From contig CAMCBB010000060.1 of assembly GCA_945872875.1 (NCBI GenBank), positions 1 through 10,845 of the forward strand: DNA of 10,845 nt, read 5' to 3'. The stretch's first letter is position 1; every line of letters begins with the position of its first letter. The notes under the pieces are model-generated. The model worked only from the letters and a program-made list of their open reading frames with translations. It ran no database searches and was not told where the DNA came from. Of this stretch, positions 1 to 6,005 are shown in pieces. Both the position numbers and the translations under genes were made by a program. This DNA is from Flavobacterium psychrophilum (GTDB lineage Bacteria > Bacteroidota > Bacteroidia > Flavobacteriales > Flavobacteriaceae).

Positions 1-203
1 ATTTCATCGGGGTGATGTGTATCAATCAGCTCTATAGTTCGCTCAAAAATGACTTTCAGCTTTTGGTAATGGTTGTCGTATTTACTCAAAATCAATTCAT
101 TCAACTGAATAAATTCCATTTTTTTATTTACAACCCTAATCAAGCCAAATCCCATTATTGTGGTTCCGGGGTCAATTCCTAATATGATGCGTTCGTTTGC
201 CAA
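1..203 (-). CDS. ruvC: RuvC crossover junction endodeoxyribonuclease (N-terminal part, cut by window edge)
   Basis: RuvC is the Holliday-junction resolvase that cuts four-way recombination intermediates, working with the RuvAB branch-migration motor in the cytoplasm. Only the first 67 codons lie in the window; the 3' end is beyond base 1. The translation begins LANERIILGIDPGTTIMGFG, which has the family's opening GIDPG motif with the first catalytic Asp (residue 11 here). It continues through a lysine-rich strand to IDTHHPDE, just before the region where the second catalytic acid normally lies. The start is TTG at 203-201: an in-frame TAA (206-204) sits immediately before it, and no ATG or GTG occurs before the conserved GIDPG strand. 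The gene diverges from the membrane-protein gene at 259, with 55 bp between them. Family assignment is firm; completeness of the gene cannot be judged. Confidence 0.95.
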   Translation of the reverse strand, partial: MANERIILGIDPGTTIMGFGLIRVVNKKMEFIQLNELILSKYDNHYQKLKVIFERTIELIDTHHPDE

Positions 204-258
204 TTAATAAGTTTCAAGTTTTAGAAATCAATTCAAAGTTTTCTGTTTCTTTGCAACA

Positions 259-1188
259 ATGATTTCAATTCCACACAAAACTAAGCAATTCGGTGTTTTT
301 ATAATCAAACTTTTGATTGTAATTGCGGCTTTTTATTTTATTTATCATCAATTAGCCAATAACACCCAGCTAGATTGGGATAAATTTTTGGTTTTATTCC
401 GAAAAAATCAATCGGTTGCAGGAATTTCTTTTCTCTTGTTTTTAAGTTTTTGGAATCGTTATTTTGAAATTTTAAAATGGCAAAATCTAGCTCAAGAAGT
501 TCAAGTAATTTCTAAATTGGAGGCAACCAAACAAGTGCTCGCCGCTTTAACATTGGGCGTTTTTACTCCGGTTGGCGTGGGTGAATATGTTGGAAAGGCT
601 TTGTATTTTGAAAAAAAAGATGCGAAAAAAATCGTATTTCTAAATCTAATTTGTAACGGAATTCAAGTGCTTGTTACCGGCCTTTTCGGATTAATTGGAA
701 TGGTAATGCTAGGCTATTATTATTGGAGCATTTTGCTAATTCTAAGTTGTGTTGTGGTAATCTTGATTTCTTTTTTTACCAAACGCATTTTAATTCAAGG
801 ACATTCCATTGAAAATTTCATTTCAAGAATAAATGCAATTCCAAAAAAAATACATCATAAAAATATCCTTTTGGGCTTGTGCCGTTATTTAGTTTTTTCC
901 CATCAATATTATTTTTTGTTTGTAGCTTTTGATGTTAATTTGCCTTATCTAACATTAATGGCAACCATTACGACAGTTTATTTACTGGCTTCTATAATTC
1001 CGAGTTTTCAGTTTTTAGACTTTGCCCTAAAAGGAAGTTTGGCCGTTTATTTTTTTGGGAAATTAGGCGTGAACGAATGGGTAACCGTTTTTGTAACCAC
1101 TTTAATGTGGTTTTTAAATGTTGTTTTACCCGTTGTCATTGGAAGTTATTATGTGTTAATTTTTAAAATAAATAGCTCTAAATTATAG
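259..1188 (+). CDS. Lysylphosphatidylglycerol synthase TM-region-like integral membrane protein
   Basis: This is a 309-residue inner-membrane protein that resembles the flippase/transmembrane part of MprF-type lysylphosphatidylglycerol synthases (the UPF0104-like group). It lacks the soluble aminoacyl-transferase half of MprF, so it should not be called a synthase. Visible features are hydrophobic segments at about residues 11-31, 52-66, 94-104, 125-151, 155-173, 206-226, 230-248 and 274-302. A conserved-looking TPVGVGEYVGKALY stretch lies at 103-116, in the place of the Pro/Gly/Glu loop typical of this family, and a second Pro-containing loop (IIPSFQFLDFALKG) lies at 246-259. Only 4 nt separate it from the downstream glycosyltransferase, so the two are probably co-transcribed. 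Such pairings in bacteria often concern glycolipid or envelope polymer assembly and transport, but the substrate cannot be told from sequence. No good promoter box was found in the short divergent gap. Confidence 0.8.
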   Translation: MISIPHKTKQFGVFIIKLLIVIAAFYFIYHQLANNTQLDWDKFLVLFRKNQSVAGISFLLFLSFWNRYFEILKWQNLAQEVQVISKLEATKQVLAALTLGVFTPVGVGEYVGKALYFEKKDAKKIVFLNLICNGIQVLVTGLFGLIGMVMLGYYYWSILLILSCVVVILISFFTKRILIQGHSIENFISRINAIPKKIHHKNILLGLCRYLVFSHQYYFLFVAFDVNLPYLTLMATITTVYLLASIIPSFQFLDFALKGSLAVYFFGKLGVNEWVTVFVTTLMWFLNVVLPVVIGSYYVLIFKINSSKL

Positions 1189-1192
1189 TCCC

Positions 1193-2317
1193 ATGACACT
1201 CGTTTTATTTTTTATTTTGTCTCTATATATCCTATTCATAGCCCAATTAATTTATGGTTTCAACAAATTAGAATCCTATGAAAAAACCGAAAAAAAGCCC
1301 ATTACCGCTTTCTCTATAATTGTACCTTTTAGAAATGAAGAGAAGAACTTGCCCAAGCTTTTAAAATCGATTTCAAATCTTAATTATCCCGTTGAATTGC
1401 TTGAAATTATTTTGGTGGATGACTTCTCAACCGATGCTTCAGAAAGAATATGTATCAACTGGCGCTTGGCAAATGGCTTAATTGAATCTACCCTTTTAGA
1501 AAATTTACGATTATCTAATTCCCCAAAAAAAGATGCCATTTCTAGAGCAATTCCTATAGTAAAAAACAAATGGATTATAACTACTGATGCCGATTGTATA
1601 GTTCCAAAAAATTGGCTTCAAACATTAGATAATTTTATACAAAACAAGCAACCCGAAATGGTGGTTGGTGCAGTGGTATACAAAACTAAAAACAATTGGT
1701 TTCATCATTTTCAACAACTTGATTTAATGAGCCTTCAAGGAACTACTATTGGAAGTTTTGGATTAGGAAAACCATTTATGTGTAACGGGGCCAACTTTGC
1801 ATATACCAAAAATTTATTTCAAGAGATTGGCGGATTTAGTGGAATAAACAACACTGCAAGTGGAGATGATGTATTGCTTTTGCAAAAAGCCATTGCCTAT
1901 ACTAAAGATAAAGTTTGCTACCTCAAGAATGAAGATTTCATTGTAAAAACCAAACCCATTAACGACTTTTATGAGCTCTTTATGCAGCGGGTTCGATGGG
2001 CAAGCAAAACATCAAATTACCAAACAAATTATCCCAAATTACTTGCAGTAATTGTATTAGCCATGAATGTATCTTTGGTAGTTTCTTTTGGCCTTTGGTA
2101 CTTTGGTAAATTCGATTTAAGGCTTTTTGCTATGGCATTGATTCTTAAATATGGCGTTGATTATCTATTACTGTATAAAACAAATCGCTATTTAAGAAAT
2201 AAGGCCTTAATTCCGCCGCTGGCAAGCAGCCTATTTTATCCCATTTTCTCTTCCTTTGTTGGAATCTATTCGCTTTTTGGCAGCTTTAACTGGAAAGGAC
2301 GAAAGTTCAACAAGTGA
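1193..2317 (+). CDS. Membrane-anchored family 2 glycosyltransferase
   Basis: This 374-residue GT-A fold glycosyltransferase (GT2) probably transfers a sugar from a nucleotide-sugar donor to a lipid or polymer acceptor at the cytoplasmic face of the inner membrane. It has an N-terminal membrane segment (about 2-22) and then the GT2 nucleotide-binding strand FSIIVPFRNEE (40-50). Asp76-Asp77 lie in LVDDFSTD, the metal-binding DxD is TTDADC (Asp132, Asp134), the catalytic-region acid motif is GDD (224-226), and QRVRW (265-269) matches the QxxRW motif seen in processive or membrane GT2 enzymes. Three C-terminal hydrophobic segments follow (about 283-303, 309-328, 345-365). All key motifs are intact. 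The gene starts 4 nt after the upstream LPG-synthase-like gene, which suggests an operon. The acceptor and product are unknown; a glycolipid or exopolysaccharide precursor is the natural guess. Confidence 0.88.
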   Translation: MTLVLFFILSLYILFIAQLIYGFNKLESYEKTEKKPITAFSIIVPFRNEEKNLPKLLKSISNLNYPVELLEIILVDDFSTDASERICINWRLANGLIESTLLENLRLSNSPKKDAISRAIPIVKNKWIITTDADCIVPKNWLQTLDNFIQNKQPEMVVGAVVYKTKNNWFHHFQQLDLMSLQGTTIGSFGLGKPFMCNGANFAYTKNLFQEIGGFSGINNTASGDDVLLLQKAIAYTKDKVCYLKNEDFIVKTKPINDFYELFMQRVRWASKTSNYQTNYPKLLAVIVLAMNVSLVVSFGLWYFGKFDLRLFAMALILKYGVDYLLLYKTNRYLRNKALIPPLASSLFYPIFSSFVGIYSLFGSFNWKGRKFNK

Positions 2318-2387
2318 GTTGACTTTATTTTATAAAACTATAATTTTATAAGAAAACACTTATAATTTCATATTTTTACAAAAAAAA

Positions 2388-4046
2388 ATGATTAGATATT
2401 ACCCCTTATCTATCTTAATCTTTTTTCTATTTTCAATGTTTTCTGTGTTTGCACAGGAAAGTGTTGCTGAAAAAGATTTTACAGTTCACTATTTTTCAAA
2501 TAGATTAGAACTTGATTTTAATAAAGCAAAATCTCCAAGTTCAATCAAAGTTACCGATGTATTTTCAAATAAAGAAGTAGTACTTGAAAAAACATCCAAT
2601 CCCGATTTTTTTATTATTAATTCGGTAAAACCTTCTCAATTTTTCAAAATTGAATACACTTTAAAGGAAGCTAAAAAACAAACTTCAAGCGTTACCATAG
2701 CTTCAAAATCAGCATCAAGTGGAGCCATAAATGTGTATTTTAATCATGCGGTAGATACCAGTTTTAGTCAAACACAAGCCGCAGTAAATTTGGCAGACAC
2801 ATTAGATGATATGCTAATTAGTTATATAAATAATTGTGTGGCAACATTAGATATCGCAATCTATAATTCATATTCCCCATCGGCAACAGAAGGAATTGCA
2901 AATGCTATTAATGCGGCCTATGCAAGAGGGATTCAAGTAAGAATTATTTATGATGGCGGCACAAGTAGTGTTATGATTCCTTTATTAAATAGTGCTATTC
3001 CAAAATTGGCAAGTCCAACTTCATCTACCTATTCCATTATGCACAATAAATTTGTAATAATTGACGCCATTTGCAATAATCCGTTTCTTTCTTATGTTTG
3101 GACAGGTTCTACAAATTGGACTGTTGCACAAATTGAAGGTCCAGATAAAAATAATGCGATAGTTGTTCAAGATCAAACCCTAGCAGCTGCATACACATTA
3201 GAATTTGAAGAAATGTGGGGAAGTGCTACTGCATCTCCCGATTCTAATAATTCAAAATTTGGGCAATACAAAACCGATAATACACCCCATAATTTTGTTA
3301 TTGGCGGAAGTGTTGTAGAATGTTATTTTAGTCCTTCAGATGGAACTAATTCGAAAATAATTGCAGCGGTAAATTCTGCAAATACTGATTTAGAAGTAGC
3401 AGTAATGAATTTCACTAGAAGTGATGTTTGCACTGCAATATTAAATAAATTTTCAAGCGGAATTACAAACTGCAATGTTATAGTTGATAGCAGCAATCCG
3501 TTGAGCAATCAGATTTCCAATTTGCAAGCAGGTTTATCGCCTAATCATGCAGTTATTGATACGGCATCTGGAATTATGCACCACAAATTCATGGTAGTAG
3601 ATAATTTTAATAGTGCTTCTGATCCTCTTGTGCTTACTGGCTCTCATAATTGGAGTACCTCTGCAGAAACTAAAAATGATGAAAATACGCTTATTGTTCA
3701 CGATGCTAATATTGCCAACCAATATTATCAAGCTTTTGCTAGTGTATATTTAGCTTCAGGGGGGATAATTGTAAATCCATTATCAAATATAGATAATAAT
3801 GCAGACTATAATCTATTCCAAATTTTTCCAAATCCAAATAATGGAATTTTTGAAATTGCTTCAAATAAAAGTATTAATCAATTTGAATTTAGGTTATTTG
3901 ATGTTTTAGGCAAGCTAATTAAAGAAAATCAATATGCCGCTTTTAGTTCCTGTGAAATAGACCTTTCAATGGAAAATGCGGGTTTTTATTTATTGGAATT
4001 AAATTACGACGGTAAGTCTAATTTTTATAAAGTAGTAAAAAAATAA
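2388..4046 (+). CDS. Secreted phospholipase D-like (two-HKD) protein with T9SS C-terminal sorting domain
   Basis: This 552-residue exported phosphodiesterase belongs to the PLD superfamily, whose members cleave phosphodiester bonds in phospholipids or nucleic acids. A Sec signal peptide covers residues 1-22, with likely cleavage after VFA. An N-terminal region of about 90 residues (23-110) is not recognised. Two PLD repeats follow: the first HKD motif is H219-K221-D226 (MHNKFVIID) followed by GSTNWT, and the second is H398-K400-D405 (MHHKFMVVD) followed by GSHNWS. Both HxKx4D sets are complete, so a working active site is expected. The last 80 or so residues (from FPNPNNGIFEI at about 478 to the terminal KVVKK) match the type A sorting domain used by the Bacteroidota type IX secretion system, so the protein should reach the cell surface or medium. 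Whether the substrate is lipid or DNA cannot be read from sequence. The gene has a 70-nt AT-rich upstream gap and converges on the lipoprotein gene. Confidence 0.9.
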   Translation: MIRYYPLSILIFFLFSMFSVFAQESVAEKDFTVHYFSNRLELDFNKAKSPSSIKVTDVFSNKEVVLEKTSNPDFFIINSVKPSQFFKIEYTLKEAKKQTSSVTIASKSASSGAINVYFNHAVDTSFSQTQAAVNLADTLDDMLISYINNCVATLDIAIYNSYSPSATEGIANAINAAYARGIQVRIIYDGGTSSVMIPLLNSAIPKLASPTSSTYSIMHNKFVIIDAICNNPFLSYVWTGSTNWTVAQIEGPDKNNAIVVQDQTLAAAYTLEFEEMWGSATASPDSNNSKFGQYKTDNTPHNFVIGGSVVECYFSPSDGTNSKIIAAVNSANTDLEVAVMNFTRSDVCTAILNKFSSGITNCNVIVDSSNPLSNQISNLQAGLSPNHAVIDTASGIMHHKFMVVDNFNSASDPLVLTGSHNWSTSAETKNDENTLIVHDANIANQYYQAFASVYLASGGIIVNPLSNIDNNADYNLFQIFPNPNNGIFEIASNKSINQFEFRLFDVLGKLIKENQYAAFSSCEIDLSMENAGFYLLELNYDGKSNFYKVVKK

Positions 4047-4061
4047 GTTTCCTTATTTTTT
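4038..4061. terminator. Bidirectional hairpin shared by convergent PLD and lipoprotein genes
   Basis: A perfect 10-bp stem (AAAAAATAAG / CTTATTTTTT) encloses a TTTC loop at 4048-4051, which reads GAAA on the minus strand. U-rich tracts follow in both directions. The PLD stop codon (4044-4046) lies in the left arm and the lipoprotein stop codon (TAA on minus, 4055-4053) in the right arm. The stem has only one G-C pair, so strength is uncertain, but the position between two convergent stops supports the call. Confidence 0.7.
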
Positions 4062-4538
4062 ATTTTCGGTTTTAATAATAACGGGTAAAATAAATTGTGT
4101 TTTCACCGGAATCCCTCTTTTAATTGCGGGGTTAACTTTTGGGAAATCTACCAATTTTAATTTTAAAATACTATCAATTTTAATGGTGTCGTACGCAATT
4201 GTATCTCTAGGAAATTGAGGTTCAAATTGTAAAGAAGCATCTGAGTTTATTGTTACTTTTACTTCTATTGTATCTAGCTTTGGAAATAATATTTTTAAAG
4301 TATCAATGCTTAATTTTTGCTGAATTGTACTTTGCATAAATTCAAAAAAACATTGTTTGCGTTGCACAGGATCAGTTAATTTTTCGCAATCGGCTATGGT
4401 CGGATATTGATCTACCTCTTTCCAGTTTATCTCTTTCATTCGTTGTTCCAACAAGTCTTTTTCATTGGGAACTTGCTTGTCAAAATACTGACAAGATTGA
4501 AAAAGTACAACCAATAAAAGTAAACTAATCTTTTTCAA
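4053..4538 (-). CDS. Small lipoprotein resembling a stand-alone TonB C-terminal domain
   Basis: With a TTG start at 4538-4536 the product is 161 residues and begins (M)KKISLLLLVVLFQSC, a compact lipoprotein signal with lipobox LFQSC and lipidated Cys16. The reading frame stays open upstream to a GTG at 4613. That longer version would add 25 residues, place the signal internally, and begin inside a terminator hairpin, so TTG is preferred; a TAnnTTTG box at 4563-4570 fits it. After the signal come a charged stretch, then DCEKLTDPVQRKQCFFEF (about residues 49-66), whose two Cys spacing recalls the C-x(n)-R-x-CF pattern at the start of Bacteroidota TonB C-terminal domains. Near the C-terminus DFPKVNPAIKRGIPVKTQFI and the following LPVII resemble the end of that domain. 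The middle is diverged. I infer a periplasm-facing envelope lipoprotein; no clear surface-export signal follows Cys16. Function is unknown. Confidence 0.72.
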   Translation of the reverse strand: MKKISLLLLVVLFQSCQYFDKQVPNEKDLLEQRMKEINWKEVDQYPTIADCEKLTDPVQRKQCFFEFMQSTIQQKLSIDTLKILFPKLDTIEVKVTINSDASLQFEPQFPRDTIAYDTIKIDSILKLKLVDFPKVNPAIKRGIPVKTQFILPVIIKTENKK

Positions 4539-4562
4539 ATGATTATTTTTTATACTGCCCTT

Positions 4563-4570
4563 CAAAAATA
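4563..4570 (-). promoter_or_regulatory. Putative -7 box for the lipoprotein gene
   Basis: The minus strand reads TATTTTTG, an exact match to the Bacteroidota TAnnTTTG -7 element, 24 nt before the TTG start at 4538. It lies downstream of the minus-strand terminator at 4601-4632, as expected for an independent transcription unit. A TTTG at the usual -33 spacing is not present; the nearest are too close or too far. Confidence 0.45.
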
Positions 4571-4600
4571 GTAAAAAATTACAAATTTTCCTAAAAGCAA

Positions 4601-4632
4601 AAAAGCCATCCACAATAAAGTGGAAAGCTTTT
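4601..4632 (-). terminator. Orphan intrinsic terminator upstream of the lipoprotein gene
   Basis: Read on the minus strand, AAAAGC pairs with GCTTTT and TCCAC pairs with GTGGA, separated by a 2-nt internal mismatch, with loop TTTATT (4619-4614). The 3' side continues as TTTTTTGCTTTT, a good U-tract. tRNA-Asp already has its own stronger terminator 130 nt upstream, so which transcript this one ends is unclear. Confidence 0.6.
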
Positions 4633-4759
4633 CATTGGTCTAACTACTAAACCGTGACGCGAGTTACAAATTCGCATCGAAAACAACACAACTAATTTTG
4701 AATGAATTCCTGAATTTAAATGCTATTCAGCAATTGCATTTCATTTGCTTTTTTGGGCA
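4633..4759 (-). other. Non-coding gap with tRNA-like fragments (possible relic or small RNA)
   Basis: No credible protein gene lies here. On the minus strand, 4675-4659 reads GCGAATTTGTAACTCGC, which can fold as a 5+7+5 T-arm shape with one mismatched pair; its loop TTTGTAA departs from the TTCRA consensus. Just downstream, 4653-4642 reads GGTTTAGTAGTT, matching 11 of the first 12 bases of the intact tRNA-Asp (4874-4863). Further small inverted repeats occur at 4710-4715/4725-4730 and 4718-4723/4736-4741. Flanking minus-strand terminators on both sides would be consistent with a lost tRNA copy or an unannotated small RNA, but no promoter was found and chance similarity is possible. Confidence 0.22.
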
Positions 4760-4789
4760 AAAAAGCACTTTGTTTCCAAAGTGCTTTTT
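4760..4789 (-). terminator. Strong terminator after tRNA-Asp
   Basis: A perfect 13-bp stem (minus strand AAAAAGCACTTTG / CAAAGTGCTTTTT) with a GAAA tetraloop (4776-4773) and trailing U-run starts 11 nt after the 3' end of the tRNA. The plus strand is also followed by T residues, so it could act in both directions. Confidence 0.88.
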
Positions 4790-4800
4790 CCCAATTTTAG

Positions 4801-4874
4801 CGGTCTGGACGGGACTCGAACCCGCGACCCCATGCGTGACAGGCATGTATTCTAACCAACTGAACTACCAAACC
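4801..4874 (-). tRNA. tRNA-Asp (anticodon GTC)
   Basis: The 74-nt minus-strand sequence folds as a full cloverleaf. The acceptor stem is GGTTTGG/CCAGACC, with one G-U pair. The D-arm holds AGTTGGTTAGA. The anticodon stem CATGC/GCATG flanks loop CTGTCAC with anticodon GTC at 4840-4838. The T-arm is CGGGTTCGAGTCCCG, and the discriminator base is G73. The CCA tail is not encoded. GTC reads aspartate codons GAC and GAU. It is a single-gene unit with its own promoter upstream and terminator downstream. Confidence 0.98.
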
Positions 4875-4892
4875 TTCGCTTTATTGCGGTTG

Positions 4893-4922
4893 CAAATATA
4901 CACCCATTTTTAAAATTAGCAA
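4893..4922 (-). promoter_or_regulatory. Promoter of tRNA-Asp
   Basis: On the minus strand, TTG (4922-4920) is followed after exactly 19 nt by TATATTTG (4900-4893), matching the Bacteroidota primary sigma pattern TTTG/TTG-N19-TAnnTTTG. The mature tRNA begins 18 nt downstream of the -7 box. This is the best promoter match in the window. Confidence 0.8.
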
Positions 4923-4970
4923 GTGTTTCAATGCTTTTTTTTATTAATTTCTTACTTGATTTAGCATTAG

Positions 4971-5897
4971 TTAACCAAATATTTGTTTTTCAGCTAAATA
5001 TGTGGTCAGGATTTTATCAAAATTTGCCCCTACATTTACCGGAACATACTTAATTTTATTTTGAGCACACACCAAAGAAAGATTTTTGAAATAAGTCTGA
5101 AGATTTTTTTCGTACTCTTCTTTTACATTTTCTGCAAATAGATTAACTACCTCTCCCGATTCTAAATCTATAAACTTACGGGGGGTATTGTCAAAATCAA
5201 AATTCAATTCCGTTTCGTGATCAATAACATGAAACAACACCACCTTATGTTTGTTATGTTTTAAATGCTGCAACGCATTCAGCAAAGCCTCTTGATCTCC
5301 ATCTTGAAACATGTCTGAAAAAATTACAATCATTGATCTGCGATGAATTTTTTCGGCCACTTGATGTAAAAAAGTTATTGTGTCAGTAGCTTTAGATTGC
5401 TTTGGCTGATTCAATAAATCTTCCAGTTTATGTAATAACATTCTGTGGTGGCGATCACTTCCTTTTTCGGGAGCATAATATTCGTAGTTGTCTGAAAAAA
5501 CACTTAATCCCACCGCATCGCGTTGTTTTTTTAACAAACTCATAAGTACCGCCGAAGCTAATACTGAAAAACCAATCTTGCTTTCATAAAAATTTTGGTT
5601 GGAATCCAACTTTGGATAATGCATTGAAGAAGAATTGTCTACAATTAAATGACAACGAAGATTGGTTTCTTCTTCAAATCGTTTAGTATACAAACGGTCT
5701 GTTTTGGCAAAAAGTTTCCAATCAATGTGCTTGGTGCTTTCGCCAATATTGTAAATTTTATGTTCAGCAAATTCGGCAGAAAAACCATGAAAAGGCGATT
5801 TATGCATTCCCGAAATAAAGCCCTCCACAACTTGGTTAGCTAATAGTTCGAGATGTTTAAACCCTGAAACAAGTTCTTTTTGTTCTTCAATTTTCAT
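4971..5897 (-). CDS. DUF58 / von Willebrand A-like domain protein
   Basis: This 308-residue soluble protein belongs to the DUF58 family, which is usually encoded beside MoxR-type AAA+ ATPases in envelope or stress-related clusters. The DUF58 signature is YNIGESTKHIDWKLFAKTDR (49-68) followed by the acidic FEEE (74-77). The VWA-like fold starts with LIVDNSSSM (84-92), whose Asp87, Ser89 and Ser91 form an intact DxSxS metal-binding (MIDAS) motif, and a later SDMFQDG (194-200) supplies the usual downstream Asp. There are no membrane segments, so it is cytoplasmic or peripheral. The ATG at 5897 is well supported because an in-frame TGA (5903-5901) lies two codons before it. No moxR gene lies next to it here: upstream is trxA, behind a terminator, and downstream is tRNA-Asp. 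A clear terminator of its own was not seen, so transcripts may run into the tRNA gene. Biological role unknown. Confidence 0.9.
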   Translation of the reverse strand: MKIEEQKELVSGFKHLELLANQVVEGFISGMHKSPFHGFSAEFAEHKIYNIGESTKHIDWKLFAKTDRLYTKRFEEETNLRCHLIVDNSSSMHYPKLDSNQNFYESKIGFSVLASAVLMSLLKKQRDAVGLSVFSDNYEYYAPEKGSDRHHRMLLHKLEDLLNQPKQSKATDTITFLHQVAEKIHRRSMIVIFSDMFQDGDQEALLNALQHLKHNKHKVVLFHVIDHETELNFDFDNTPRKFIDLESGEVVNLFAENVKEEYEKNLQTYFKNLSLVCAQNKIKYVPVNVGANFDKILTTYLAEKQIFG

Positions 5898-5899
5898 AC

Positions 5900-5916
5900 T
5901 TCAAATATAATTTGAA
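5900..5916 (-). promoter_or_regulatory. -7 box inside a perfect inverted repeat, just before the DUF58 gene
   Basis: The minus strand reads TATATTTG at 5909-5902, an exact TAnnTTTG match, with only 4 nt between it and the ATG at 5897. The box lies within TTCAAAT-ATA-ATTTGAA (5900-5916), a perfect 7-bp inverted repeat. No TTTG is seen at the usual -33 distance. The arrangement suggests a leaderless or very short-leader mRNA and possibly an operator, though AT-rich DNA makes short palindromes common. Confidence 0.5.
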
Positions 5917-5956
5917 AATTTTAATATGGCCCCATTAAATAGGAATTTATACAAAT

Positions 5957-5986
5957 AAAAAAGGCTCAACTTTCGCTGAACCTTTT
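5957..5986 (-). terminator. Terminator after trxA
   Basis: On the minus strand AAAAGGTTCAGC pairs with GTTGAGCCTTTT (two G-U pairs) around a GAAA tetraloop, followed by a U-run. It begins 19 nt after the trxA stop codon and separates trxA from the DUF58 gene. Confidence 0.85.
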
Positions 5987-6005
5987 AAAAACAATTTAAT
6001 TTTTA

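Noticed and set aside
247..254. TTTCTTTG just before the gene at 259 as a -7 box
   Set aside because: The invariant A of TAnnTTTG is missing and no -33 element was found; the short distance to the ATG alone is not enough.
2330..2351. 8-bp A/T-only inverted repeat after the glycosyltransferase gene as a terminator
   Set aside because: TTATAAAA/TTTTATAA contains no G-C pair and no proper U-tract follows; such repeats are expected by chance in this AT-rich gap.
2371..2378. TATTTTTA as a -7 promoter box for the PLD gene
   Set aside because: It lacks the final G of TAnnTTTG, has no -33 element at the right distance, and lies in generally T-rich DNA, so it cannot be separated from background.
4539..4613. 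25-residue N-terminal extension of the lipoprotein from a GTG start
   Set aside because: It starts inside a terminator hairpin, crosses a -7 promoter box and would bury the lipoprotein signal peptide.
4698..4913. 71-codon plus-strand reading frame over the tRNA region
   Set aside because: It runs antisense through tRNA-Asp; the translation WTGLEPATPCVTGMYSNQLN is simply the reverse strand of the tRNA and is a well-known type of spurious gene call.
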